Shown here piece after piece: positions 1 through 9,645 of a stretch of DNA of 64,000 nucleotides. Numbering within the stretch: the first letter of the stretch is position 1; every line of letters starts with the position of its first letter. Below the pieces are notes generated by a model, which worked only from the letters and a program-made list of their open reading frames with translations, made no database searches and had not been told where the DNA came from. The DNA is from Methanoregula sp. (GTDB lineage Archaea; Halobacteriota; Methanomicrobia; Methanomicrobiales; Methanospirillaceae): positions 558,001 to 622,000 of the forward strand of contig CP112999.1 of assembly GCA_026625165.1 (NCBI GenBank), given 5' to 3'. A program made the translations under genes and the position numbers.

Positions 1-2
1 GG

Positions 3-443
3 GGAATATTCGGGGGACTCAAAGACAAATTCCAGAAAAAGGAGGCAAACGAGGAAGTCCTCCTTGGCGAGGACAAATCGGCAAAAATTGTTGCGCTCGT
101 ACGCAGGGCAATGCTTGGAAGACTTACCATGCCCTGCGATTATTCCACTGCTGAACGGGCACTGGTGCTTATTGCAGGCCCGCCCGATCAGATGGATCGC
201 AAAGGTGTTGAGAAAGCAAAGAGCTGGGTTGAGGAAAATATTGCAGGTGTCGAGGTAAGGGGCGGGGACTACCCGGTGAACAGCGAATATGTCGCTGCGG
301 TTGTCATGCTTGCGACAGTAGGAAACGCCCCACGCATCAAGGAGCTTCTCGATATTGCAAAAGAGACAAAGGAAGATGTTATAAAGTCAAAGGAGAAAAA
401 ATCGAATATGTTTGATGAGGGTATCGAACCGTTATTTGAGTGA
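3..443 (+). CDS. Tubulin/FtsZ-family protein, C-terminal part (5' end outside window)
   Basis: The reading frame is open from the first bases of the window, so only the last 146 residues are seen. The GTPase half with the tubulin signature lies upstream and is not visible. The visible part holds AERALVLIAGPP, then VRGGDYP and a PRIKELL segment. These resemble the C-terminal domain of archaeal tubulin-like (CetZ/FtsZ-like) proteins, which polymerise in the cytoplasm and affect shape or division. The charged tail ends at a TGA that overlaps a GTG in the next frame. Assignment to the superfamily is fairly secure; CetZ versus FtsZ is open because the nucleotide-binding part is missing. Confidence 0.7.
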   Translation, partial: GIFGGLKDKFQKKEANEEVLLGEDKSAKIVALVRRAMLGRLTMPCDYSTAERALVLIAGPPDQMDRKGVEKAKSWVEENIAGVEVRGGDYPVNSEYVAAVVMLATVGNAPRIKELLDIAKETKEDVIKSKEKKSNMFDEGIEPLFE

Positions 444-1594
444 GGGTTGTGATGAAGAGAACCTGTAGAATTCTGTCGGCGAGCTTAATTTTTATTTGTT
501 GTATTTCGATTGTTTCTGCCTATGTGGTTAACAATGTAAACATTGATCCTTCGGGCAGCCTTACGCCCGGTCAAAGGGTGTCAGTGAGTTATGGTGTAAA
601 TTTTCCTTTGGTAAGCGGTAAAACATTCGAATCAGCAAATACATTGGATATGTACACAGATCTTGCAAATGCAAAATGGTCTATTATCAAAATCGAGACA
701 TATGAAGGTGTAAAACCTATTGAAACCCCGTTATTTAACCAAGGGGGGCCACGGGCGCAAGTCGATGGCTGGCTTCTGAGTTATCCTGACCGAGAATTAT
801 CTATACGGGTCACCTTGGATGGTGTTGCACCTGAAGTGGACACTACCCAGAATAAAGCAATTCTTAAGATTAACGAGCTGGACTCCTATGGCAAACCTGT
901 ATCGACAACTGGTTATTTAAAAGAGGCAATGATTGTCAATATCGCTGATATCAATAATGCAATCTCTACCGCCGATTCAAATTTACAGGTTTTCAGGACT
1001 CATATCGATGAAAAATATGCATTGGAGGTCGATACCTCTCTCGCGGAAGGAAAATATAATGATGCGACGGCGGCCATCAGCAGTGCACGATCCCAACCTA
1101 CCTCACAATATGCTGCAGCCCTCGCAAGCCTTACCAGTGCTCAGGATCTCATTACCGAGGGAGAAAAGGCTCTCGATAAGGCATGGGCTGAAAAGGCAAT
1201 TGCCGATGCGCAGATCCCGATTACGAATGTTGATCAGGTCATCAACTATGTAAAGCCAAACATGAGCAGCACCGACTCCCGCCTTTCCCCCATTATATCC
1301 AAACGGGAGGTTGCAGCAGGATATCTCTCCAATGCAAATGACGAAATCTTTGCCGGGAATTATGAACGCGCCCGCGAGAAAGCGCAGGAAGCCTATTCCA
1401 AAGGGAACGAGTCATATACGGATGCCCTTGACTTGAAAAAGCAGATCAGCGAAGGTTTCAATCCGCTGGGGGCGGTCGGGAAATTATTTGGTTCCGGGAC
1501 TCTTGTTATCATCATTGGTGTGGTTGCTGTTGTACTTATCGCCGTCGGGGTCATCATTTATCGCAAGCGAACACGCTGGGATGAACTGGGGTAG
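440..1594 (+). CDS. Exported, membrane-anchored protein of unknown function
   Basis: An N-terminal signal-like segment (ILSASLIFICCISIVSA) and a C-terminal transmembrane helix (LVIIIGVVAVVLIAVGVII) followed by a short basic tail predict a protein outside the membrane with a C-terminal anchor. The N-terminal third looks beta-rich; residues about 165-330 look helical or coiled-coil, with many Ala and Ser. The GTG at 440 overlaps the stop of the tubulin-family gene; ATG at 452 is the likelier start. Tight coupling to a tubulin-family gene suggests co-transcription. I do not recognise the family. Confidence 0.75.
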   Translation: MRVVMKRTCRILSASLIFICCISIVSAYVVNNVNIDPSGSLTPGQRVSVSYGVNFPLVSGKTFESANTLDMYTDLANAKWSIIKIETYEGVKPIETPLFNQGGPRAQVDGWLLSYPDRELSIRVTLDGVAPEVDTTQNKAILKINELDSYGKPVSTTGYLKEAMIVNIADINNAISTADSNLQVFRTHIDEKYALEVDTSLAEGKYNDATAAISSARSQPTSQYAAALASLTSAQDLITEGEKALDKAWAEKAIADAQIPITNVDQVINYVKPNMSSTDSRLSPIISKREVAAGYLSNANDEIFAGNYERAREKAQEAYSKGNESYTDALDLKKQISEGFNPLGAVGKLFGSGTLVIIIGVVAVVLIAVGVIIYRKRTRWDELG

Positions 1595-2145
1595 CCCGCG
1601 GAAATTTTTTTAGGTTGAGAACACATATTGCCTCTTTTTTGGTCTGTGATTGGATCAGTAAGATTCAATCGCACAAATGAACCACCACCTCAACGATGAT
1701 TAATTGGAGTTACGAAATCTATAGTTACGAATTTTTACAGAACCGATGGGAAGCGCACGCTGGAAAAGGGATTGAAAATGTCTGCTCCCAACTTATGATT
1801 GGGGGTGACACAACAAACCTCGAAAGCTGGGATATATGGTTATAAAAATATTAAAACGGGCTTTGTATAAATTATTGGAAAATTTATTCTCATGTTCTTG
1901 GGGGGTATGGCAATTATTGCCTCTTCCTCTATTGTTAGGGTAATCCCCATCATGCAACAGCCCCTTCAGTAAGTATGTAAAAAGCAGGAATAAAAACAGG
2001 ATTTTTCACTTCGCTTTAAACGAGAGTTTTTACAAAGTCCAAGTAATAATGTAAAGGGGGGTCTCTATTTAAAGCCAGGATATCCGGGCTTTCTGGAGGC
2101 AAGTCCCGATTAATACAGATGCATAAGAACAAAGTCCGATGATAT
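1595..2145. other. Gene-free interval
   Basis: About 550 bases, AT-rich, between a plus-strand and a minus-strand gene that both end here. I see no supported gene. A degenerate partial match to the dispersed 22-bp motif described below (TATATGGT then TATA) lies near 1834-1846. Transcription terminators for both flanking genes are expected here, but no clear hairpin was found. Confidence 0.5.
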
Positions 2146-3780
2146 TCACGTGGAGGTATTTTTTGTGAAGACATCGAAGTTCATGCTCCCCATTTTACCG
2201 TCCCGGTGAAGATAATAGTCAGGTAACCTGTTCTCATTATCATAAAACGAGAACCAGTAACTCAGTTTATATGTGGATTTTTTGTAACCGTCCAATGATT
2301 CATAACTTGCCCCGTCATGCAGGATGATTGTGGGCGGTTTTGACCTTGTCAGAGTCGCCTCGTCCTCTATATCCGCGTAGAACGTGATCTTATCCCAACG
2401 ATCACCCCGGTAATACCAAGGGAGGGGCCAGTAATTTTTCGACGCCAGCACAATCTTATCGGAATTATCGATAATGTTCATGACCGTTCGCATCTCTTCC
2501 GAGTTCTGGACCTGAACAATAGGCTCATTGATATCCACTGGCAAAAATGCAACATGCCAGGTCATTGTAATAAGGAAGATCGTCCCGATAACAGCGAATG
2601 CAATCTTCTGCCAGTTGAGCTTGTACACAGCAACAAACGTCATGGGGAGCAGCTGGTGGATGAGCAGCCAGGGAACCTTCTCCCCGACATAGGCATAGAA
2701 TGCCATGGAAAGGAGCATCCACCAGATACAGAACCGGAAAAATTCATCGGATTTCAGGGATTCCGGATCTTTTGCAGTCAATTGCCGGCGGCTTGTTGCA
2801 ACAAGTTCCGGAAAAGGAAGCGAGAAAGTCCGGTGAGCGATCCAGTTTTTTACACGCTTCAGGGTCAAGGCAGCGTTCGTGCCGGATATGAGGAATTGCA
2901 GGGTCCCAACCATTGCGAGAATAAAGATTGGCAGCTCGTAAAGCATGAGCAGTGGGAGATAGAAGAACCATGGTCCGCCAAGCCGCTGCTGGTTATGCAT
3001 TGCAGTCCAGTGCTCGATTGCCTTGTACCATCCGGTCGTATTCAGCATGAATTCCTGACCGACAAGGGTACTGATGTGCGTACCGAATGCGGAGTACAGG
3101 ACACTCATGATTGTGATGACAAGGATCACACTGATTATCAGGTCATTTTTCCAGCCCGGAGGCAGAATGAAACGTTTTTTCCAGACAGCTGAGAAGAAAA
3201 ATATCCCGAAGATGATGAGGATAACGGGCATCTCTTCCTTACACGAGAGTCCCCCGGCACAAGCAATTGCGGCAATGATGGCAAAACGGGTCTGTCCTCG
3301 GTCAAAATAATAGAGCAATGCGACAACGAGAAGGAGGGTAAAAAAAAGCATGAAGATGTCGTGACGCAGGAACCGTGAAAAGTAGACCATATCCGGTGAG
3401 ACTGCAAGGAACAATGCGGCAACAAGTGTTTGTCTCCGATCGAGATACCCGAGATTGTATATATAGTATACAAGAGGAATGAGCAGGGTTCCAAAGAGGG
3501 ATGGCAGGAGCCGTGCAACAAGATCGGAATCTCCAAACAGTGCAAACATGCCGGCGGTTATATAATAAAGAAACGGTCCGTGATAACTGGGATCATATAC
3601 CCATGCCCCTTTTATCAGCAGATCGTACGAGAACCACGCATGGATCGCTTCATCATGATGAAGGAGTTTGAGATCGAGGAAGTAAAACCGGAGGAAAATT
3701 GCTAGTAGAAGAATAAGAAGAAAAGTCCGTTCAAAAGTAAATATTTTTTTTATTTTTTCTGAAAAACCAGCGGCCGGCAC
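2146..3780 (-). CDS. Agl23-like multi-spanning membrane protein (TIGR03663 type)
   Basis: A 544-residue polytopic membrane protein of the GT-C/PMT-like group. It starts with a cytoplasmic basic segment, a first helix (LLILLLAIFLRFYFL) and then LHHDEAIHAWFSYDLL, the acidic loop typical of dolichyl-phosphate-sugar transferases. About a dozen hydrophobic segments follow, and the C-terminal ~110 residues are a soluble exterior domain. The family is annotated as flippase-activity-associated Agl23 and is common in Methanomicrobiales; it is thought to act in lipid-linked glycan handling for S-layer glycosylation. The start is GTG at 3780, with an SD-like AAGGTG upstream and rps10 directly in front. 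Family call solid, precise role not. Confidence 0.8.
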   Translation of the reverse strand: MPAAGFSEKIKKIFTFERTFLLILLLAIFLRFYFLDLKLLHHDEAIHAWFSYDLLIKGAWVYDPSYHGPFLYYITAGMFALFGDSDLVARLLPSLFGTLLIPLVYYIYNLGYLDRRQTLVAALFLAVSPDMVYFSRFLRHDIFMLFFTLLLVVALLYYFDRGQTRFAIIAAIACAGGLSCKEEMPVILIIFGIFFFSAVWKKRFILPPGWKNDLIISVILVITIMSVLYSAFGTHISTLVGQEFMLNTTGWYKAIEHWTAMHNQQRLGGPWFFYLPLLMLYELPIFILAMVGTLQFLISGTNAALTLKRVKNWIAHRTFSLPFPELVATSRRQLTAKDPESLKSDEFFRFCIWWMLLSMAFYAYVGEKVPWLLIHQLLPMTFVAVYKLNWQKIAFAVIGTIFLITMTWHVAFLPVDINEPIVQVQNSEEMRTVMNIIDNSDKIVLASKNYWPLPWYYRGDRWDKITFYADIEDEATLTRSKPPTIILHDGASYESLDGYKKSTYKLSYWFSFYDNENRLPDYYLHRDGKMGSMNFDVFTKNTST

Positions 3781-3789
3781 GCCGCACCT

Positions 3790-4098
3790 TCAGCTTTCCA
3801 GCACAATCTCAATGCCAATATCTTTTGGCACCTGGATACGCATCAACTGACGCAGTGCACGCTCATCTGCATCAATATCAATTAAGCGTTTGTGGACACG
3901 CATCTGCCAACGGTCCCATGTCGCTGTACCCTCTCCATCTGGGCTTTTTCTGGTTGGGACAACCAACCGTTTTGTCGGGAGTGGTATCGGACCAGCCAGA
4001 TTCACACCTGTGCGCTCTGCTATCTCCCTTATTCTGTCACAGACCATCTCTACTTTATTAAAATCTGTTCCTGTCAGGCGTATTCTGGCTTTTTGCAT
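3790..4098 (-). CDS. rps10: 30S ribosomal protein uS10
   Basis: 102 residues, full length for archaeal S10. [12 protein letters not shown] at the start and [20 protein letters not shown] in the middle (the extended loop that enters the 30S head) are diagnostic. It lies 19 bp downstream of the elongation factor gene on the same strand, the usual archaeal tuf-rps10 order, so the pair is probably transcribed together from the tuf promoter. Nothing unusual. Confidence 0.97.
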   Translation of the reverse strand: MQKARIRLTGTDFNKVEMVCDRIREIAERTGVNLAGPIPLPTKRLVVPTRKSPDGEGTATWDRWQMRVHKRLIDIDADERALRQLMRIQVPKDIGIEIVLES

Positions 4099-4117
4099 GT
4101 TGTATCACCCAAAAAAT

Positions 4118-5395
4118 TTATCTCATCTGTTTTTTGTTGATGGCGATACACATACCGGCGGCAATCGTTGAGCCCATATCACGGATGGCAAACCTGCCGA
4201 GCTGGGGCAGCTCTTTGACATTCTCAATCACCATAGGCTTGCTGGGCTTAACCTGGACGATCGCAGCATCACCGGTTTTCAGGAATGTCGGGTTCTCTTC
4301 CTTGGTCTGGCCCGATCTGGGATCAAGCTTCTTTTTCAGCTCGACAAAGGTGCAGGCTGTCTGGGTTGTGTGGCAATGGAAGACCGGCGTGTAACCAACC
4401 GTGATCGCGCTCGGGTGCTGGAGAACGACAATCTGGGCGGTGAATTCATCAGCAACGGTCGGGGGAGACTCAATCGGCCCACAAACGTCGCCGCGCCGGA
4501 TGTCGCCTTTGCCGATCCCGCGGACGTTGAACCCGATGTTGTCTCCGGGAACTGCCTGTGGCTGTTCCTCATGGTGCATCTCGATAGATTTGATCTCACC
4601 ATCTTTGTTTGCCGGCATGAACGCGACTTTCATTCCTTTCTTCATGATGCCGGTCTCGACACGGCCAACCGGCACTGTGCCGATACCGCTGATGCTGTAT
4701 ACGTCCTGGATGGGAACGCGTAGGGGTTTGTCTGTTGGTTTTTCCGGCTCCTTGAATGTGTCAAGTGCAGGGACGAGTGCCGGGCCTTTATACCATGGGG
4801 TTTCTGAACCAACGCTCTTGATGTTGACGCCACCAAGTGCACTGATGGGGATAAAAAGAGTTTCTTCCGGTTTGTACCCGACCATTTTTATGAGGTCAGA
4901 GAGATCCTTTTTCACTTCATTATACCGCTTCTCATCAAACTTGATCGCGTCCATCTTGTTGATGGCAATGATGATCTGGGTGATGCCCAGCGTCCGTGCA
5001 AGGAAGACATGCTCTTTGGTCTGTTCCATGACACCATCAGCAGCAGCAACAACAAGGATAGCTGCATCGGCCTGTGATGCACCGGTGATCATGTTCTTCA
5101 CAAAGTCCCTGTGTCCTGGACAATCGACGACCGTGAAGTAGTATTTGGGAGTATCAAAACGCTTGTGTGCGATATCGATCGTGATACCTCTCTCACGCTC
5201 TTCTTTCAGGTTATCCATAACCCAGGCAAACTCGAAGGTTGCCTTACCCTTCGATTCGGCTTCCTTGCGGTAGCCTTCGATGATGTGTGCCGGTACTGCG
5301 CCGGTCTCGAACATCATCCTCCCGACAAGAGTGGACTTGCCGTGGTCGATGTGCCCGATAATTGCGAGATTCATGTGGGGCTTGTCAGATGCCAT
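4118..5395 (-). CDS. tuf: Translation elongation factor EF-1alpha (aEF1A)
   Basis: 425 residues, the normal length. GTPase motifs are G1 GHIDHGKST (residues 14-22), G3 DCPGH, G4 NKMD and a G5-like ISALGG; the effector segment RGITID is present. Domains 2 and 3 follow, ending in KKQMR. It delivers aminoacyl-tRNA to the ribosome. A GGAGG SD motif lies at 5403-5407 just before the ATG, and a box A element lies about 80 bp upstream on the minus strand. It heads the tuf-rps10 unit. Confidence 0.98.
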   Translation of the reverse strand: MASDKPHMNLAIIGHIDHGKSTLVGRMMFETGAVPAHIIEGYRKEAESKGKATFEFAWVMDNLKEERERGITIDIAHKRFDTPKYYFTVVDCPGHRDFVKNMITGASQADAAILVVAAADGVMEQTKEHVFLARTLGITQIIIAINKMDAIKFDEKRYNEVKKDLSDLIKMVGYKPEETLFIPISALGGVNIKSVGSETPWYKGPALVPALDTFKEPEKPTDKPLRVPIQDVYSISGIGTVPVGRVETGIMKKGMKVAFMPANKDGEIKSIEMHHEEQPQAVPGDNIGFNVRGIGKGDIRRGDVCGPIESPPTVADEFTAQIVVLQHPSAITVGYTPVFHCHTTQTACTFVELKKKLDPRSGQTKEENPTFLKTGDAAIVQVKPSKPMVIENVKELPQLGRFAIRDMGSTIAAGMCIAINKKQMR

Positions 5396-5470
5396 TATGT
5401 TCCTCCAATAAATACTGAAACTGTCAGCTCACAGTCAGTTTATGCGAGTATTACATATAGGAAACTCATC

Positions 5471-5478
5471 TATATAAA
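5471..5478 (-). promoter_or_regulatory. Box A (TATA) of the tuf promoter
   Basis: On the minus strand this reads TTTATATA, a perfect archaeal box A, preceded by an A-rich BRE-like stretch. It lies about 76-83 bp before the tuf ATG, predicting a leader of roughly 50 nt containing the GGAGG motif. The same bases read TATATAAA on the plus strand and might also serve the divergent gene at 5543. Confidence 0.6.
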
Positions 5479-5542
5479 GCATTTTGAGTACGTCAAATCA
5501 CGACTTACGGGACGAAATTATTGACCGAAACTCCCTTATTAG

Positions 5543-5863
5543 ATGCAACTCAACAATTCTGGTACGATGAAAACGCTAGAATTCCATCGGGATGAAAAGA
5601 AAAGCCGTGTCAATGTCGCATGCGCGGACGGGGAAGTATCGGTATACAGCCAGTGTGCTTACTGTAAACACTGCAAAGGGGTATGGGTAGGAAAACGGAT
5701 GACTCCGTCACCACAGGCGCAGGCATATTCAGACATACGCAGAGGTAAATCTTCTGATGAAAACCTAATGAATGCTGCGATGATGTTCAACACGCTAATA
5801 AGGGACGGTTCTGCAATTGAGTGCGATGATGACTCAAACGAGGGATTTCATACCCGATATTAA
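5543..5863 (+). CDS. Small cysteine-containing protein of unknown function
   Basis: 106 residues from ATG 5543, or 98 from ATG 5567 (MKTLEFHRDEKK). A central CAYCKHC cluster followed by KGVWVGKRM suggests a metal or Fe-S site; another cysteine lies near the C-terminus. No membrane segment. It diverges from tuf and converges on the sulfite-reductase-like gene, with only two bases between their stops. I do not recognise the family. Confidence 0.6.
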   Translation: MQLNNSGTMKTLEFHRDEKKSRVNVACADGEVSVYSQCAYCKHCKGVWVGKRMTPSPQAQAYSDIRRGKSSDENLMNAAMMFNTLIRDGSAIECDDDSNEGFHTRY

Positions 5864-5865
5864 AA

Positions 5866-6738
5866 TTATTTTTTATTTGCCTGGATATCCTGTAAAATTT
5901 CTTTTTTGAATGACTCGTACTGCAGGTCATCCATCTGCTCTGAGAGGAACCTTCCGCTCCATGCCCGTCGGTACACCCAGTTCACGATCTTCTGCACAAC
6001 AGAGGCGACCTGTGCTTCGGTTTCAACGGCAATCAGTTCTCTGCCGAGGTTCGGGTGTCGCCCCCTCCTCCCTCCTACAAGCACAAGATAATGGCGGTGC
6101 TCTGCCTCTATGATGTCAAACGGGCACGAGTGAACACAGACCCCGCACTGGACGCACTTTTTTGGGTCGAGAACTGATATCCCGTTTTTGATCCGGATTG
6201 CACGCTCCTTGCAGTACTGGACGCAGGTTCCACAACCGGTACACAGCCCCTCTTTCCGTACCGGCCGGATCCGTCCTATGACCCCTATCTCGTTGAGCAT
6301 GGGGCTTGTGCAGGCATTGGGGCACCCTGATATTGCAATCCGCATCTTTACCGGCATCTCCTTTCCAAACAGTTTTGCATCGATCTTTTCTGCAAGGGTG
6401 ATGGTATCGATATTTGCGTACTTGCACCGCTCGGTGCCGGGACATGCGATGATATTGACAATCTCATCGCGTTCTGACCCTATTGGCGTCCCGTTTTTTG
6501 ACAGTTTTCTCTCTATTTTTGGAAGCGACGCCGGCAGGATATGTGGGATCTCAATGGTCTGCCGGGTTGTGCAGTGAACCCACCCTTTTCCGTATTTTTT
6601 TGCTGTATTTGCGATACCACGGAGCTGGTCAACTGAAATTTTACCGGCAGGTAAACGTATCCGGACAGTGCAATAATCCGAATCCCGTTCCGTAATAACC
6701 CCCCCTTTCATGTGCACGCCAATATCCAGTTTCATCAA
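5866..6738 (-). CDS. Small sulfite/nitrite reductase-like protein with two [4Fe-4S] clusters (Dsr-LP type)
   Basis: 290 residues. Residues 1-75 form the ferredoxin-like half-domain of sulfite reductases. Cysteines 99 and 105 (CPGTERC) and 139 and 143 (CPNAC) form the siroheme/[4Fe-4S] site. An inserted bacterial-type ferredoxin follows: C166, C169, C172, C176 and C195, C198, C201, C205. This matches the single-subunit dissimilatory-sulfite-reductase-like proteins of methanogens. Many of those have no proven activity; sulfite or another small oxyanion reduction is plausible. All expected cysteines are present. No partner reductase subunit is adjacent. Confidence 0.85.
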   Translation of the reverse strand: MMKLDIGVHMKGGVITERDSDYCTVRIRLPAGKISVDQLRGIANTAKKYGKGWVHCTTRQTIEIPHILPASLPKIERKLSKNGTPIGSERDEIVNIIACPGTERCKYANIDTITLAEKIDAKLFGKEMPVKMRIAISGCPNACTSPMLNEIGVIGRIRPVRKEGLCTGCGTCVQYCKERAIRIKNGISVLDPKKCVQCGVCVHSCPFDIIEAEHRHYLVLVGGRRGRHPNLGRELIAVETEAQVASVVQKIVNWVYRRAWSGRFLSEQMDDLQYESFKKEILQDIQANKK

Positions 6739-6789
6739 TCATTACTTCGGGGACTGTGGTTAAAAAGTATGGCGTTTTGGCAGGGAATT

Positions 6790-7500
6790 CTAGATAAGCG
6801 CCATACAGACGATGACAACAGCGCGGGTGATCTCATTGGAAGCGCCGGCGACATCACCATTGACACCACCAAACAACCGTCCTGAAATTACAAGAAGGAT
6901 GACTGGACATAATATCATCAGGATCGCTGCTGCCGCCAGTTTTACAGTTCCAACAGGGAGGAGAATAAGGGGAAGGCAGAGCAGTAATGCAATCACGGGG
7001 AAGTAAGGCCGGGAAAATGAGTGAAGGTAACTGTGAATACCGTCCTGAAACGGGGTGCCGGCAGTTGTCAGGAATGCCATGGAAAATTTTGCACATACTT
7101 CCCCGATCAGGATTGCAGAAATGACCGAAGCCGATACCTGCAGACCGCAAAAAAGCAGGAGCGTGACTGTTACACCAAGTGCGACCCCCCCCGCTCCAAC
7201 CCGACGGTCAGTGAGTGCCCGAATCCGTTTTTCGCGATCACCGTGTGCCATACAAGCATCCCCGAAGTCAAGGAGGCCGTCGAAGTGATGACACCCTGAA
7301 AGGAGCAGGAGCCCGGTGACTGCAACTGCTGCGGCTATCGTTGGATTTGGAATAAAAAACACAACAAGTGAAACAAGCCCCCCGATAACATAGCCGGCAA
7401 GAGGGTAGAGATAGGATTGCCGTGCGAAATGCTCAAAATCCTGGGGTTTTCCTAATGGCAGGACGGTAGCAAACTGCAAAAGGGTGATGAACGCTTTCAT
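6790..7500 (-). CDS. cobS: Adenosylcobinamide-GDP ribazoletransferase
   Basis: Integral membrane enzyme that joins adenosylcobinamide-GDP to alpha-ribazole (or its phosphate) late in cobalamin synthesis. Conserved segments present are CHHFDGLLDFGDACMAHGDR and ALTDRRVGAGG, followed by several transmembrane helices. The ATG at 7500 gives an ATGA overlap with the stop of the upstream cobZ-like gene; an alternative ATG at 7506 exists. Forms an operon with cobZ, divergent from cobT. Confidence 0.93.
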   Translation of the reverse strand: MKAFITLLQFATVLPLGKPQDFEHFARQSYLYPLAGYVIGGLVSLVVFFIPNPTIAAAVAVTGLLLLSGCHHFDGLLDFGDACMAHGDREKRIRALTDRRVGAGGVALGVTVTLLLFCGLQVSASVISAILIGEVCAKFSMAFLTTAGTPFQDGIHSYLHSFSRPYFPVIALLLCLPLILLPVGTVKLAAAAILMILCPVILLVISGRLFGGVNGDVAGASNEITRAVVIVCMALI

Positions 7501-7985
7501 ATGCATTCGCTGTAAAGGCGGGATGTACAGCCGGCAATCAACCCTGCAATCGCATCGTCGAGGAATGGCCCGAGCGTTGAAAGAATGCCGGGTTTCTTCT
7601 GATCGTACCGTGTGAATTCAAATCTGGCATAAGTTCCGCCGATGCATTCTGCAATCGCCATGCCGATAATCTCATCGCTCAATAAAAAAACCGGGTCATC
7701 CCTTATCTCGGAATCAGCCCGGTTGTGGAAAAGTTCGTCTTCGAGCAGGATTGCCCCGAGGATAAGGGAAGAAACATTGGGATCGCAGAGATATTTTTTT
7801 ATTTTTTTGTCAAGTTCAACCGCCGCGTCCCCCTTGCTCATACCATGAGAAACATAGAGCACCATACCGGCCGCTACAATATCTTCGATCAAAATGTCCT
7901 TATCCCTGAGCCTGCGTTCGATCTCAAACATGGTTTTAGGATGTATTGATTGGTTGAGTATTATTGGTTGTGGATTACACTCCAA
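7497..7985 (-). CDS. cobZ: Alpha-ribazole-5'-phosphate phosphatase, CobZ type (PgpA-like)
   Basis: 162 residues from 7985, or 144 from ATG 7931 (MFEIERRLRDKD), which I favour. The conserved LGAILLEDELFHN, SDEIIGMAIAECIGG and TLGPFLDDAIAG segments are those of the phosphatidylglycerophosphatase A/CobZ fold. In methanogens this protein removes the phosphate from alpha-ribazole phosphate during nucleotide-loop assembly. Its stop overlaps the cobS start, and cobT lies divergently next to it, which supports the cobalamin role over a phospholipid role. Confidence 0.82.
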   Translation of the reverse strand: MECNPQPIILNQSIHPKTMFEIERRLRDKDILIEDIVAAGMVLYVSHGMSKGDAAVELDKKIKKYLCDPNVSSLILGAILLEDELFHNRADSEIRDDPVFLLSDEIIGMAIAECIGGTYARFEFTRYDQKKPGILSTLGPFLDDAIAGLIAGCTSRLYSECI

Positions 7986-8033
7986 ACGATACCTTCAAAC
8001 TCAATGATGATGAGATGATTGTCAGCGAATTGT

Positions 8034-9044
8034 ATGGCATTTGTAACAGAAATCCCCCCTCTCCAGTTCAAAAAGCCGGTTTTTTGTAGTATCCTCGGGA
8101 ATACCCGGCTGAGTACCGTGCCGGGCATATCCGGTGCAGGTCCAACTCCGGAGAAAACATTGTTTACCCCGGCTCTCGATGCGGAATTGATTGTTCATGG
8201 CAGTATTACGAGCATGCCGGCTAAACCCAATACCCCCACTGGTTGCCCGACACCGGCCACCATCACCCGTGCAATGATGGAACTCACTGGCATTAGTCCT
8301 CTTTTCATCAATGCCGGACTTGCCCACAATCCAACCGTGCCCTGTCTTGATGTATATGGGGGTGTCGGCGCGGATCCCCGGGAACAGGATGCCATTCCGT
8401 GCGCAGAAGCCCTTTACCAGTGTGGCATATGGATTGGAAAATTTTTATCGGGATTAGGAGACCTGCTGGTGCTCGGGGAATGTGTTCCCGGAGGAACAAC
8501 CACGGCGCTCTGCGTACTCAGGGCGCTTGGATATTCAGCGTCTGTGAGCAGCAGTTTTGTAAAAAATCCATTATCAAAAAAAGAAGAGGTCTCACGGATA
8601 GTCATAGACCGGATTAGATCTGCAGGTATTACCGACCCTCTGAATATCATCCGGGCTACCGGAGATCCGATGATGCCTGTGGCTTGTGGTATAGCCCGTT
8701 CGTATTCGGGGAACCTGATCCTTGCAGGAGGTACGCAGATGCTTTCAGTTGCCGGGCTTGTCCGTGCAATGGGGGGCCGGGTACCACTTATCGCCACAAC
8801 CTCCTTTGTACGGGATGACCCGAGCGCCAATGTTATACAGTTGTCAGAAGAGATTGGGGTAAAAATGGTGTATGTCGATCCCGGTTTTGAGGATCTTGGC
8901 CACTCCGGGCTCGCACGGTATTGTATCGGCGAGGTTAAGGAAGGGATGGGCGCCGGTGGTGCAATGCTCCTTGCATATCTGATGGGACATTCACCGGTAG
9001 AGATCCGGGAAAAGATCTATGAAACCGTGAGCGTGTACAGCTGA
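8034..9044 (+). CDS. cobT: Nicotinate-nucleotide-dimethylbenzimidazole phosphoribosyltransferase, archaeal CobT type
   Basis: About 336 residues. Glycine-rich LGECVPGGTTTALCVLRALGY and MPVACGIARSYSGNLILAGGTQM, with the C-terminal MGAGGAMLLAYLMG, match the archaeal TIGR00303 branch of the CobT family, which activates the lower-ligand base. ATG at 8034 is preferred; an in-frame TTG lies at 8019. The promoter region is shared with the divergent cobZ-cobS pair, giving a compact nucleotide-loop-assembly locus. Confidence 0.88.
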   Translation: MAFVTEIPPLQFKKPVFCSILGNTRLSTVPGISGAGPTPEKTLFTPALDAELIVHGSITSMPAKPNTPTGCPTPATITRAMMELTGISPLFINAGLAHNPTVPCLDVYGGVGADPREQDAIPCAEALYQCGIWIGKFLSGLGDLLVLGECVPGGTTTALCVLRALGYSASVSSSFVKNPLSKKEEVSRIVIDRIRSAGITDPLNIIRATGDPMMPVACGIARSYSGNLILAGGTQMLSVAGLVRAMGGRVPLIATTSFVRDDPSANVIQLSEEIGVKMVYVDPGFEDLGHSGLARYCIGEVKEGMGAGGAMLLAYLMGHSPVEIREKIYETVSVYS

Positions 9045-9081
9045 AAAGGACTTATCACACAGCATCGCCAACCTGTATGCA

Positions 9082-9645
9082 ATGCACCCCATCTATGTGA
9101 TCAATAATTTCGGGCAGTTTAATCACCTTATCCACAGGTCTTTAAAGGATCTGGATATTTCGGTCTCGATGGTGCCCAATAACACACCTCCGGCAGATAT
9201 TGCAGATGGCTGCCGGGGGATTATTCTTGGAGGAGGGCCGGCAATTGAGCGTGCAGGCCTCTGTGCACAATACCTCAACCTTGGTCTTCCCGTGCTCGGG
9301 ATTTGTCTTGGTTTGCATATTATTGCATCGGCATTTGGTGGAAACGTCAGTCAGGGCTCTTCGGGAGGATATGGTCCGGTTGATGTGGAGATATGTGAGC
9401 ATAATGATATTCTCAAAGGTTATCCGGAAAAAATCAGGGTCTGGGCATCCCATGCTGATGAAGTGACCTCATGCCCCGCGGATTTTTCCATTCTTGCACG
9501 GTCCTCAATCTGCAGGTGCGAGGCAATTGCATTTCAAGAAAAACATATATACGGGCTCCAGTGGCATCCTGAAGTCAGCCATACCACAGATGGCAGAAGA
9601 ATTTTTAAAAACTTCGATGCAATAACACAGGAGAACGGGGTATAG
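9082..9645 (+). CDS. guaA: GMP synthase, glutamine amidotransferase subunit
   Basis: 187 residues, the separate glutaminase chain of two-subunit archaeal GMP synthetase. Class I triad: Cys75 in LGICLGLH, His162 and Glu164 in GLQWHPEVSH. It supplies ammonia to the ATP-pyrophosphatase subunit, which is not in this window. Its stop overlaps the GTG start of the following YkgJ-family gene. Confidence 0.93.
   Translation: MHPIYVINNFGQFNHLIHRSLKDLDISVSMVPNNTPPADIADGCRGIILGGGPAIERAGLCAQYLNLGLPVLGICLGLHIIASAFGGNVSQGSSGGYGPVDVEICEHNDILKGYPEKIRVWASHADEVTSCPADFSILARSSICRCEAIAFQEKHIYGLQWHPEVSHTTDGRRIFKNFDAITQENGV

Noticed and set aside
2554-3192. 212-residue plus-strand frame inside the Agl23-like gene
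   Set aside because: Antisense shadow of a well-supported membrane protein; no motif or ribosome-binding site.
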